From Cryomorphaceae bacterium (lineage in GTDB: Bacteria; Bacteroidota; Bacteroidia; Flavobacteriales_D; Crocinitomicaceae), in contig JAIXRD010000131.1 of the NCBI GenBank assembly GCA_027485365.1, positions 1 through 26,283 of the forward strand: a DNA stretch of 26,283 nucleotides, read 5' to 3'. Positions within the stretch are counted from its first letter, which is position 1; every line of letters starts with the position of its first letter. The notes under the pieces were generated by a model. The model was not told the origin of the DNA. It did not search any database and saw only the letters and a list, made by a program, of their open reading frames with translations. Position numbers and translations under genes: made by a program. Below are positions 1 through 9,300 of this stretch, one piece after another.

Positions 1-14
1 TCCTGAGGCATAAT

Positions 15-845
15 ATGTTCTATGGAAGGCGACTGTGTGTAGCCACGATGCACCAAAAAGAAAAGGTAATTGCACCAATCTTAAACTCCATGCTTGGTGT
101 CACCTGTTTTGTCCCACAAGAACTAAACACAGACCAATTTGGAACATTCTCCGGTGAGATTGAACGAAGCTTATCTCCATTCAATGCCGCACTCGCAAAG
201 TGCGATTTAGCGAATCAGCACACCGGTTGTGACCTCGTGTTATCCAATGAAGGTTCCTTTGGTCCGCACCCAAACCTGTTTTTCATTCCTGCAAACGAAG
301 AGCTTATGCTACTGCGGGATTATAAAAACAACCTAAGTATCTGGACGAGTTTACTTTCAACCGAAACAAATTTTAATTCACTCGAAGTATCAAACGCTAA
401 TCAGCTGGCTGATTTCGCTACATCCATCGGATTTCCAAGTCACGGATTCATTTTATTGTCTACTGATAGAACCCAGATAAGAAAAGATTTCAATACACTC
501 GAGGAAGCTAATCATGCCTTGGCAGCGTTAATAAAAGGTAATGGTCGCTGTATTGTAGAAACTGACATGCGTGCCATGTATAATCCAACACGAATGAATG
601 TAATTGAAGAATTATCGCATAAACTCGTGAAAAAACTTAATTCTATATGCCCTTCTTGTAACACCCCTGGCTTCGATGTAATTCGAGTAAATAGCGGATT
701 GCCGTGCATGGCATGTAAAGCAAAAACTTCTTCTACCCTTTCCTTAGTAAAGGGATGTATATCCTGTAGCCATGAAGAACTAATCGAATACCCAAACAAT
801 AAGGTTGAAGAAGATCCCATGTACTGTAATTACTGTAATCCTTAA
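15..845 (+). CDS. DUF6671-like zinc-ribbon protein
   Basis: Function is unknown; I place it in the DUF6671-type family from memory of the pattern, not from a search. The 276-residue product has no signal peptide or membrane segment and looks cytosolic. Residues 1-200 form one domain that starts with YGRRLCVATMHQKEKVIAP and contains GRCIVETDMRAMYNPTRM (177-194). The C-terminal third carries four CxxC pairs: C212/C215 with C231/C234, and C248/C251 with C271/C274. That is enough for two zinc ribbons. The ATG at 15 is preceded by GAGG (5-8) at 6-nt spacing, which supports this start, although the frame stays open to the window edge. The stop lies 2 nt before the dihydroorotase start, so the two are surely co-transcribed. 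The ribbons could bind nucleic acid or be structural. Confidence 0.85.
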   Translation: MFYGRRLCVATMHQKEKVIAPILNSMLGVTCFVPQELNTDQFGTFSGEIERSLSPFNAALAKCDLANQHTGCDLVLSNEGSFGPHPNLFFIPANEELMLLRDYKNNLSIWTSLLSTETNFNSLEVSNANQLADFATSIGFPSHGFILLSTDRTQIRKDFNTLEEANHALAALIKGNGRCIVETDMRAMYNPTRMNVIEELSHKLVKKLNSICPSCNTPGFDVIRVNSGLPCMACKAKTSSTLSLVKGCISCSHEELIEYPNNKVEEDPMYCNYCNP

Positions 846-847
846 GT

Positions 848-2194
848 ATGAAAACACTAATTAAAAATGCACGCATCATCAATGAAGGTAAAATATTTGA
901 AGGTGACCTATTAATCCAAAATGAACGCATTGAGCGCATCGATTCAGCGATTAATGAACCCCATTGCACCCAAATTGACGCGGAAAGCAACATACTAATT
1001 CCGGGAATGATCGATGATCAAGTACACTTCCGAGAACCTGGCCTTACCCACAAGGCGGATATTGCATCGGAATCGCGCGCTGCGGTAGCAGGTGGGATTA
1101 CTTCTTTCATGGATATGCCCAACACCATTCCAAATACGCTCACGCGTGAATTGTTGGAAGAAAAATATCGCATCGCTTCGGCTTCATCCGTTGCCAACTA
1201 CTCTTTCTATATGGGTATCAGTCAAGCCAATATGGAGGAGGCACTGCGCATTGACAACGAAACCGTATGTGGAATTACCGACGATGGCTTATACTTTAAC
1301 CAAGAAGGCAGCATCCTTTGCAATCACCCCCAGTTTTTAGAGCAACTTTTCGCACGGTCCGAGGCAATGATTGCACTCCACTGTGAAGACGAACCCCTGA
1401 TTAAACGAAATACATTTCAAGCCATCGAGCATTTCGAAAAGGAAATCCCTTTTCATCAACACCCTTTTATTCGTTCGGTAGAAGCTTGTTATAATGCAAC
1501 AAAAACAGTAGTTGAACTTGCCCAAAAGCACCAAAACAGGGTCCATATTTTCCACGTATCAACGGCCGCAGAAACCGAGTTATTTGATCACCTTACCCCC
1601 ATTCGAAATAAACGAATAAGTGCAGAAGCATGTGTGCATCACCTTCATTTTAACGACCAATGGTACGATTCCCTTGGTAGCCTGATTAAATGGAATCCCG
1701 CCATTAAATCCGAACAAGATCGGCGTGGCTTGATTGAAGCCTTGAACGCGAATAAATTAGACATCATTGCTACCGATCACGCACCTCATACCTTGTCAGA
1801 AAAAAACCAACCTTATTTGAATGCATTATCCGGCGGTCCGCTCGTTCAGCATGCGCTACCTGCCTTACTTGAATTATATCACGATGGCTTGCTTACCCTT
1901 GAACAACTTGTTCAAAAAACCAGTCATAACGTAGCTGAACTGTATCGAATGAAAGACCGCGGTTACCTGCGTGAAGGATACTACGCTGACCTTGTCTTGG
2001 TTAATACAAATGCCCCCTGGGAAGTTTCTACAGCCAATATCTTATCGAAATGCGGATGGTCTCCATTTACTGGACAGACCTTCAGAAGCAGCATAGAAAA
2101 AACCTTCGTAAATGGAAACTTAGTGTACGATTCGGGTAAAATAAACCAAACCACTGCAGGAAAACGCTTAATATTTGAAAAACATAGAATCTAA
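848..2194 (+). CDS. pyrC: Dihydroorotase (Bacteroidota type), active-site variant
   Basis: Amidohydrolase-fold enzyme expected to cyclise N-carbamoyl-aspartate to dihydroorotate, the third step of pyrimidine synthesis, in the cytosol. The 448-residue length fits class I-like dihydroorotases. Visible motifs are DDQVHFREPG (56-65), MPNT (90-93), the metal-site His H178 in LHCED, H236 in IFHVST, and the catalytic Asp D310 in ATDHAPHT. The C-terminal CGWSP and KTFVNGN motifs are also typical. Two oddities are seen. The first metal His of the usual HxH is Gln (QVH), which I believe is normal for this clade. The segment where I expect a K-x-F-M-G-S-S-T-G carboxylysine motif reads TDDGLYFNQEG (144-154) instead, resembling the TDDG of Bacillus-type enzymes. 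The gene is second in a three-gene operon, and its TAA overlaps the next ATG. Allantoinase or hydantoinase is a less likely alternative. Confidence 0.93.
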   Translation: MKTLIKNARIINEGKIFEGDLLIQNERIERIDSAINEPHCTQIDAESNILIPGMIDDQVHFREPGLTHKADIASESRAAVAGGITSFMDMPNTIPNTLTRELLEEKYRIASASSVANYSFYMGISQANMEEALRIDNETVCGITDDGLYFNQEGSILCNHPQFLEQLFARSEAMIALHCEDEPLIKRNTFQAIEHFEKEIPFHQHPFIRSVEACYNATKTVVELAQKHQNRVHIFHVSTAAETELFDHLTPIRNKRISAEACVHHLHFNDQWYDSLGSLIKWNPAIKSEQDRRGLIEALNANKLDIIATDHAPHTLSEKNQPYLNALSGGPLVQHALPALLELYHDGLLTLEQLVQKTSHNVAELYRMKDRGYLREGYYADLVLVNTNAPWEVSTANILSKCGWSPFTGQTFRSSIEKTFVNGNLVYDSGKINQTTAGKRLIFEKHRI

Positions 2195-3150
2195 TGAATT
2201 TATCCTTATTGGCCGAAAACCTAACCAATCCCGCCCTACTCTTCTTTATTTTAGGAATCACCGCTGTATTAATTAAAAGTGACCTTGAAATCCCGTCGAA
2301 TTCTTCACGATTCATCTCCTTATATTTGTTGTTTGCCATTGGATTCAAAGGCGGACAGGAGCTTTCCCATGAACATATGAACGGCGAGATTCTATGGAGT
2401 ATGGGCTTTGGTGTATTGCTTTCCGCATTGATCCCCTTGGCCAGCTTCTTTTTACTTCGTATAAAACTCAATGTTTCTGATGCTGCCGCAACCGCAGCAG
2501 CCTATGGATCGGTGAGTGCCGTGACTTTTGTCACCGCCATTTCTTTCTTAGAATTTCATAAGGTACATTCGGATGGGCACATGGTTGCTATTATGGCCCT
2601 AATGGAATCACCCGCAATTATTGTTGGACTCATGTTACTTTCTATTTTCAGAAAAGAAAAACATGGAACATTTGAATTTGGCTCCATCCTAAAACATGCA
2701 TTAACCAATGGAAGTGTGGTACTCATTTTGGGGAGTTTATTCATTGGTTTTTTAGCAGACGCCAAACAAGCAGAAGACATCAAACCGTTCACTAATGAAT
2801 TATTCAAAGGATTTTTAGCGATTTTCTTGTTGGATATGGGAATATCCTCCGGAAAGAAACTCAAAAGCTTCTTTGCCTATGGCTGGTTTCCGATTGTTTT
2901 TGCACTTGTAATTCCCTTAATGAATGGGATCATTACAGCGCATATTAGTGCTTGGGTCACACCAGATATTGGAAATCGATTCATTTTCGCTGTGCTCGCT
3001 GCCAGTGCCTCCTACATTGCTGTTCCTGCCGCTATGAAAATTTCTGCTCCTGACGCAAATCCAGGCTTGTTCTTGCCCATGGCGCTTGCCCTTACCTTCC
3101 CGATGAACATCACCATCGGATTTCCGATCTACTACAGTATTATCCAATAA
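2194..3150 (+). CDS. sbtA: SbtA-like sodium-dependent bicarbonate transporter
   Basis: Inner-membrane permease of the SbtA family (formerly DUF897), known in cyanobacteria as a high-affinity Na+/HCO3- symporter. The 318 residues are almost entirely hydrophobic and hold about ten membrane segments. The two halves carry matching small-residue crossover motifs, AYGSVSAVTF (103-112) and ASASYIAVPAAM (270-281). GFKGG (50-54) and LLDMG (212-216) occupy equivalent places, consistent with the inverted-repeat fold. It is shorter than the Synechocystis protein (about 370 residues), mainly because the central cytosolic loop (about 152-168) is brief. No sbtB (PII-like regulator) lies beside it. The start ATG shares its A with the dihydroorotase stop (TAATG), implying translational coupling, and a hairpin terminator follows directly. 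Substrate identity is inferred from family. Confidence 0.9.
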   Translation: MNLSLLAENLTNPALLFFILGITAVLIKSDLEIPSNSSRFISLYLLFAIGFKGGQELSHEHMNGEILWSMGFGVLLSALIPLASFFLLRIKLNVSDAAATAAAYGSVSAVTFVTAISFLEFHKVHSDGHMVAIMALMESPAIIVGLMLLSIFRKEKHGTFEFGSILKHALTNGSVVLILGSLFIGFLADAKQAEDIKPFTNELFKGFLAIFLLDMGISSGKKLKSFFAYGWFPIVFALVIPLMNGIITAHISAWVTPDIGNRFIFAVLAASASYIAVPAAMKISAPDANPGLFLPMALALTFPMNITIGFPIYYSIIQ

Positions 3151-3176
3151 AAAAGGCCGGCTTCACCGACCTTTTT
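3150..3176. terminator. Bidirectional hairpin terminator
   Basis: The arms AAAAAGGCCGG (3150-3160) and CCGACCTTTTT (3166-3176) pair over 11 positions with one C/A mismatch around the loop CTTCA. Both strands end in a run of five T, so the hairpin can stop transcription from the plus-strand operon ending at 3150 and from the convergent minus-strand operon ending at 3183. The first A belongs to the sbtA stop codon. Confidence 0.85.
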
Positions 3177-3182
3177 AACGTA

Positions 3183-5291
3183 CTATAATTTAACAATCCG
3201 CAGAGCCCCCGAGGCATGTTTTAACACATAACGACCCGGTGACCAACTCGAAATATCTATGATTCTTGATTCGTTTCCTATCAAGCTAAACTCAATAAGG
3301 AGCCTTCCCTCGGAAGTAAATACGCCCACCTTATCGAAAACATTTGACCCGCTGTTACTTACCGTAATTGTCGTTTCACTCGGATTTGGATACACGCTAA
3401 GCCCCGTTTCCTGATTCAGCGAATTCAAGCCCACTTGAGATCCTACTTGCTCTTCCATCGTAACACCACACCCATTGGCATCTGTCACGGTTACCATATA
3501 CAATCCGGCAGTTAAACCACTTATAGCTGCTGTTGTAAATCCTCCGGGTTGCCAAGTGATGGAATAAGGCGCGGTTCCACCCGTAGTAGTTACAGAGGCT
3601 GTTCCATCATTCCCCAATAATTCGTCGGTTGATGTGGTTGTAATAGAAAGGGCCGTTGGTTCAGTGATGTTTGCTGTGGTTATTGATGAACATCCATTCG
3701 CATCGGTAATAGTATATGTTTGTGTACCTGCACTTTGGGAGAATGAACCAATTCCAGCATATGGTGCAGTTCCTCCGGTTGCACTTACGGAAACGGTGGC
3801 CGTACCACCAGCGCATAAAATCGGAGCGATAACCGAAGCATTACCCACAAGGGCAGATGGTTCTGTCACCGTAAAACTTTGTGTTGTTATGCACCCATTG
3901 GCGTCAGTTACCGTTACCGTATATGTTCCTGAAGTTAAATTATTCACGGTTTGCGTATTTCCCGGCAAGGGAGACCATACATAAGAATAGGGTGCTGTTC
4001 CACCACTTGGGGTTACCGTTGCTGTTCCTGAGGCCTGACCATTACACGTCACGTTGCTTGCTGTTGCGGATGCGGTCATGTTACACACCGGCACAGGTAC
4101 ACACCCATTCGCTGGTGCTTGACTGTAATTAAATACTAAGCTCGGACATGGATACAAATATGGAATCCCTCCATTCATTACTAAATTCACGCCCGGTTCG
4201 TGATAAATTCGATGGATTCCCCCAGTCATGATTATAGTTGAACCACTCTTAGCAAAAATACTGTCGATTCCTCCGCCGGTTATCATCGTAGCTCCTGCTT
4301 CGAGGTAAACATTCATAATACCACCATCACTATACAGGGTGTCGTTCTGACAAACCCATTGAGGCGTAAAGCCACCATTAACCACTTGGTAGGAATTCAC
4401 CACATTCGAATTCGACAATACGGTTGGACCTGCCAAATTGATTATGTTGGCTGCAGCAGTATCCATACACCCATTGGCGTCTGTAACGATGACACTATAA
4501 GCTCCTGGACTCAGGCTACTTATGTTAGCTGCCGTTTGACCGCCACTCCAGGCATAGGTAAATGGAAAGGTACCGTTAGAAACTGTTGTACTTATTGACC
4601 CGTTATTTCCTCCACCGATTGAATTGCCAACCCCCAAGGAAACGGAAAGATTACATGTCAAAACAGGTGCACACCCGTTTGCTGGCGCTTGCGAATAATC
4701 GAATACCAAACTCGCGCAAGGATATAAGGTTGGTATCCCACCATTCATATTCAAGGTCACCCCTGGTTCATGGTATATCACATGAATCCCTCCTGTCATT
4801 GTGATGGTTGATCCCGTTTTGGCATAGACGGTATCAATTCCTCCGCCCGTTATCATCGTTGCTCCAGACTCCAAATAAATCTTCATAATTCCGCCATCGG
4901 TTTGTAGCGTTTGGTTGGCACAGACCCATTGCGGAGTGAATCCTCCATTGACCACAGAAAAAGTACTCACTGGATTTGAATTTGAATAAAGGATAGGACC
5001 AGCAAGATTCGTTACACACGAAGTAGCCATGGATTGACACCCTACCGCATCAGTAACTACTACTGTATAACATCCAGGAGGTAACATCGTAGCATTTTGC
5101 GTAGTTTGCCCATTGCTCCACACAAATGAATACGGAGGCGTTCCACCATTCACCGTAAGGTTTATTGTTCCATTGGGTCCACCACCCATGGCATTATTAA
5201 CGGCGGTTGTCAGCATCATCATACAAGGTTGTGCAAACAACACCAAGTTGATATTCACCGCAAGGAGTATTAAGAATAATCTAAGATTCAT
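3183..5291 (-). CDS. T9SS type A cargo with duplicated module and SprB-like repeats
   Basis: Secreted or cell-surface protein of 702 residues; its precise role is unknown. It begins with a signal peptide (MNLRLFLILLAVNINLVLFAQP). Residues about 23-212 and 213-402 are two copies of one 190-residue module. Each copy opens with an SprB-like Ig repeat ending VTDAxGC and continues into a glycine-rich stretch whose 17-18-residue steps (GGI-hxxhY) suggest a beta-solenoid. Three further SprB-like repeats follow (about 404-478, 480-545 and 546-615), two with the GGTAPYS motif and all with TDANGC. The T9SS type A sorting domain is at 630-702: YPNPS at 634-638 and a final GRYVLKHASGALRIVKL. It is the last gene of a minus-strand run, 25 nt after the M42 peptidase gene, and ends at a shared hairpin. 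Adhesin or structural surface protein is the likeliest use. Confidence 0.93.
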   Translation of the reverse strand: MNLRLFLILLAVNINLVLFAQPCMMMLTTAVNNAMGGGPNGTINLTVNGGTPPYSFVWSNGQTTQNATMLPPGCYTVVVTDAVGCQSMATSCVTNLAGPILYSNSNPVSTFSVVNGGFTPQWVCANQTLQTDGGIMKIYLESGATMITGGGIDTVYAKTGSTITMTGGIHVIYHEPGVTLNMNGGIPTLYPCASLVFDYSQAPANGCAPVLTCNLSVSLGVGNSIGGGNNGSISTTVSNGTFPFTYAWSGGQTAANISSLSPGAYSVIVTDANGCMDTAAANIINLAGPTVLSNSNVVNSYQVVNGGFTPQWVCQNDTLYSDGGIMNVYLEAGATMITGGGIDSIFAKSGSTIIMTGGIHRIYHEPGVNLVMNGGIPYLYPCPSLVFNYSQAPANGCVPVPVCNMTASATASNVTCNGQASGTATVTPSGGTAPYSYVWSPLPGNTQTVNNLTSGTYTVTVTDANGCITTQSFTVTEPSALVGNASVIAPILCAGGTATVSVSATGGTAPYAGIGSFSQSAGTQTYTITDANGCSSITTANITEPTALSITTTSTDELLGNDGTASVTTTGGTAPYSITWQPGGFTTAAISGLTAGLYMVTVTDANGCGVTMEEQVGSQVGLNSLNQETGLSVYPNPSETTITVSNSGSNVFDKVGVFTSEGRLLIEFSLIGNESRIIDISSWSPGRYVLKHASGALRIVKL
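4086..4655 (-). repeat. Protein module copy 2 (190 aa)
   Basis: Encodes residues about 213-402 of the same protein. The solenoid half (about 305-400) is nearly identical to copy 1, while the SprB-like half has diverged more. The equal length of both copies and the adjacent placement indicate a tandem in-frame duplication of 570 bases. Confidence 0.88.
4656..5225 (-). repeat. Protein module copy 1 (190 aa)
   Basis: Encodes residues about 23-212 of the type A cargo protein. It matches copy 2 with an exact 190-residue offset: NGGFTPQWVC lies at 115-124 and 305-314. It contains one SprB-like repeat and four solenoid-like turns (residues about 133-200) reading DGGIMKIYLESGATMIT, GGGIDTVYAKTGSTITMT, GGIHVIYHEPGVTLNMN and GGIPTLYPCASLVFDYS. 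Confidence 0.88.
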
Positions 5292-5316
5292 AGTATAAAA
5301 TTTACGTTTGTTATTA

Positions 5317-6396
5317 TTATTTCAAGTATCTAAAGTCTTGTCCAGCCTGGATCGATTTCACCGTTTCAAAAATGAGTGCAATACAAGACTCCACGTCTTC
5401 TTTCCGAACCATCTCTACCGTAGTGTGCATGTATCGCAAAGGCAAGGAAATCAACGCACTGGTTACTCCTTCGTTCGAATAGGCAAAGGCGTCGGTATCC
5501 GTACCCGTAGAGCGTGATGCCGCAGCGCGCTGAAAAGGAATTTTATTTTTTTCTGCCACCTGAATAATCTGACGTAGAAAGTTATTCTGAACTGCTGGAC
5601 CATAAGTTAATACGGGTCCTTCCCCAGATTTTTGGTCACCGTTTTCAATTTTACTCACCATTGGAGTTCCCGTATCGTGACACACATCGGTAATTAGGGC
5701 CACGTCAGGTTTAATTCGATGGGCAATCATTTCTGCACCGCGCAACCCAATTTCCTCCTGTACTGCATTCACAACATACAAACTAAACGGGAGGCTCACC
5801 TTTTTTTCTTTGAGCATTCGAGCTACCTCTGCAATCATGAATCCCCCTACCCGATTATCTAAAGCACGACCCACATAACGGTTCTTATTGAGCACCATGA
5901 ATTCATCTTCAAAGGTTGCCACACAACCTACATGCACCCCCAGTTTTTCAACCTCTTCCTTGGTAGCACAGCCACAATCCAAAAAGATATTTTTCATGCT
6001 TGGCGCTTCATCCTTTGTATGACGCATGTGAATGGCCGGCCAACCAAAAACAGCACGGACAATCCCTTTGTCTGTATGAATATTTACGCGTTTCGACGGT
6101 GCTATCATGTGGTCAGAACCACCGTTTCTTCGCAAGTAAATAAAGCCATCACTCGTAATATAATGTACGAACCATGAAATCTCATCGGCATGCGCTTCAA
6201 TCACCACTTTGTAGGGTTTTCCCGGGTTAATAACTGCTGCTACAGACCCGTAATTATCAATGATGAATTCATCTGTGTACGGACGCATATAATCCATCCA
6301 TAATTTTTGTCCTGGCGATTCAAAACCGGTCGGACTCGCGTTGTTGAGGTATTGTTCTAAGAATTTTTCTGATTTGGCGGTAATTATTTTTTTCAT
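5317..6396 (-). CDS. M42 family metallo-aminopeptidase
   Basis: Cytosolic, probably oligomeric, two-metal aminopeptidase of the M42 (glutamyl aminopeptidase / deblocking aminopeptidase / endoglucanase M) family, which trims small peptides. The 359-residue length is typical and there is no signal peptide. The full ligand set is visible: H69 in EAHADE, D180 in RALDNRVGG, catalytic E214 with metal ligand E215 in VQEEIGLRGA, D237 in ITDVCHDT and H324 in RYMHTTVEM. N-terminal SPTGFES (21-27) is also a family hallmark. The gene begins 3 nt after the stop of the 1358-residue T9SS cargo gene and precedes another cargo gene by 25 nt, so all three are probably one transcript. I see no reason to link its catalysis to secretion. 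Exact substrate preference cannot be read from the sequence. Confidence 0.95.
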   Translation of the reverse strand: MKKIITAKSEKFLEQYLNNASPTGFESPGQKLWMDYMRPYTDEFIIDNYGSVAAVINPGKPYKVVIEAHADEISWFVHYITSDGFIYLRRNGGSDHMIAPSKRVNIHTDKGIVRAVFGWPAIHMRHTKDEAPSMKNIFLDCGCATKEEVEKLGVHVGCVATFEDEFMVLNKNRYVGRALDNRVGGFMIAEVARMLKEKKVSLPFSLYVVNAVQEEIGLRGAEMIAHRIKPDVALITDVCHDTGTPMVSKIENGDQKSGEGPVLTYGPAVQNNFLRQIIQVAEKNKIPFQRAAASRSTGTDTDAFAYSNEGVTSALISLPLRYMHTTVEMVRKEDVESCIALIFETVKSIQAGQDFRYLK

Positions 6397-6399
6397 GGA

Positions 6400-9300
6400 T
6401 TATTTCATTAAGGTTACATTCCCTTTGATAATATTTTCTAAGCCCCCGTAACAGGTAACTTGCAGGTAGTAGTCGTAAACATCTGGATCGAGTTTTCTTC
6501 CTTGATAGATTCCATCCCATCCAAAATTTACATCCGTTGATTCAAACACCAGTTCTCCCCAGCGGTCAAACACTCGGAAGATCATTTTTTCTACAAACAA
6601 TCCACGCACATACAACACGTCGTTATTTCCATCATTGTTTGGAGAAAAGGCGTTAGGAACGTATACATAAGGTCCATCACAAATAATCTCGTAGACCTTA
6701 ACTTCTGTGGTATCGCTCACCGTACAAACACCGTCTGAAACAAAGAGGGTAAAGACTGTGGTTTCATCCACCGTGGCTTGCGTATTTTGCGCATTTGGAT
6801 TGAGCACTGGAGCGGCTGGTACCCAATTATAAATCGGATAACCCGAAGGAGCACCAGATAACGAAATCGTTGATCCAGGAGTAACTAAGGGTGGCGTAGC
6901 GCTGGCTTGCACTAAGGCTGGATTAATGTAGGATACTGTAACATACACTGAATCTTCTACTACACACCCGTTCGAACTGGTAGCCTCAACATAGAGATAT
7001 TGCGTGGCTTGAGGTAAGATGGTCGCAGTCGCTTGATTCGTTGCACCTTGAATGATTGCCGCGGGACTCCACTCATAACTAAATACTTCCGGGGAGTTAT
7101 TGATTGCCGTATACAAGGTTGGGCTGTTCAAACAGATTGAATCAGGTCCACTGATACTGATTGACTCTGAAAACACCGTTATGCTTATGGAATCTGTGTA
7201 CGAACAATTTCCGTTTCCTGCTGTCAAATAATAGGTTTCTGTGGTTGGAACCAAGACTTCCAATGACGGATCTTGGACAGGAATATTCAAGGTATCAGTA
7301 AACTGATTATTACTTGACCATACAAAATAATTCGGACTACCCACCAAGGCATTTGGAGCCAGCACGATGGTAGAATCCACGCACAAATACATAGCATTTG
7401 GCAAGGCAAAACTCACGGAAGGATAAACGGTAATGGTAACGGAAGCGGTATCTGATGCATTACATACCGTATCAAAAATCACAAGCTCCGTGAGGTATTG
7501 TCCAGGGACCGTGTAGGTTATTTGGGGTTCGAAGGTTAAGGAGTCGATTATTCCATTGCCGAAATCCCAATAGAAATTAGTAGTTACAGTGGAGGAATTA
7601 TTAAAATCAACGGTTACCGGGCTGCACCCACTTTCCGGACTGGGCTGGTAATTCGCGATCACTGGAACATCAAATTGAACAAAAACACTATCCGTTTTGG
7701 AACAATATCCATTGTTAGCGGACACATAATACCACCCGGGATTGTTATTTGAAATCAACAAGGTTGAATCATTCGGGGATGGCGTTAACGGAGGAGTGAA
7801 TGCGGAATTGGTCCCCCAAAGGTATTGACTCGCTGCTCCGTTGGTGTTGATGGTCAGTGCATAAGGCGTATTTGAACACAGCGCAAGGGTATCAAACAGC
7901 ACGAAATCAATAGAATCCAATACCGTAATGGTAATTTCAGCCGTATCTGTTAGGTTGCAAATGCTATCTGTCACATACAAATACACCTGATATTGCCCCG
8001 GATTCGTATAGGTCACCGTTGGATTGAACACCGTTGAACTGGTATTGTTGTTCCCGAAATCCCACAAATAATCATCATTCTGCGAAGAAAAATTATTGAA
8101 CGTTACTTGAAAATCCTCGCATCCAATGGTTTGATTGGCAATAAATTGGGCGGATGGAATTAATTCGAAATCAAACTTGAATAAGAGGTTGTTACAATTG
8201 GTGCTGTTATTTACACTGGAATATGCTCCTGGCGTAATTGGAAAGTCACTGTGTCCACCACAGCCTCCACAAACGGATTGATATACCACCCCGTTTTTAT
8301 CAAAGCGACTTGTTCCTCCATCCACGTGCTCTGTAGAGATATTTCCCCCCATGTACGTAGCATAAAGCAAACTTAAAAAATCATGCTCTATCACCATCAA
8401 ATAGAAATCGAATCCGGTGGTATTTGGCTGATAGGCATTACCCGAAATGGGCATACCAGAAATTGGGACATTTTGCAAGATATTGGCTCCCCAACCTGAA
8501 ATGTATATGTTTCCGCAAATATCTACCAGAAAGGCAGAAGGCGAAATATTAATCTGGCTGCTCCCATTCCCAATGGTTGCACTTGCTTGATTAGTTGACA
8601 AGTTATTGGTTAGTTTGATAACAAACTGGCTTGAGTTCGGGTTAGAGTAAGGCGCATTCCACGTTGGGAAAATCCCTCCTACCGATTGCCCCAACACAAA
8701 CACATTGTTGTTTCGATCTACCTCGACAAAAAATGCCTGGTCATAATCATTCCTACCTAAGTAGGTGCCGGCTGTGATTGCCGTGCCTCCTGGATTTAAT
8801 CTAATCACAAATCCATCCGATTTTCCTCCTTGATATGCCCCCATAAGACCGCCAACGGTACCCGTTAAATTCGTAGACGATGTTCCACCGCATGTAAAGA
8901 TGTTATTAAGTGTGTCCACTTTCACCGAATAACACGCATCGTTCTGACTTCCACCATAGTAAGATGAAAACTGCAAGGCATTAAACGTAGGGCTCAACCT
9001 AAAAATTACACCATCTTGTGCACCGGCATTTGTTGCTTGAAATGGATTCACGGTTGGGAAATTCGTTGACCGAGTACATGACGCAATTAGCACATTCCCT
9101 GCTTGATCAAGCATGATTTCACCGCGGAACTGGTCTCCGTAATTGGTTGTCAAGGAATCATACAAAAATGCACCGTTGTATGGAAGTGAAGCCACTTTGT
9201 AATTTACCCCGTCGTTACCCGTACCGCCAACATACGTAGAAGCCAAGAGGTTCTGCCCGTTTGCACTGAGTTTGGACACGAATAAATCCGTTCCTTGATT

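Noticed and set aside
3634..3984. Plus-strand open frame of 116 codons opposite the type A cargo gene
   Set aside because: It is antisense to SprB-like repeats, with no start signal and no recognisable domain; the minus-strand protein has a signal peptide and sorting domain.
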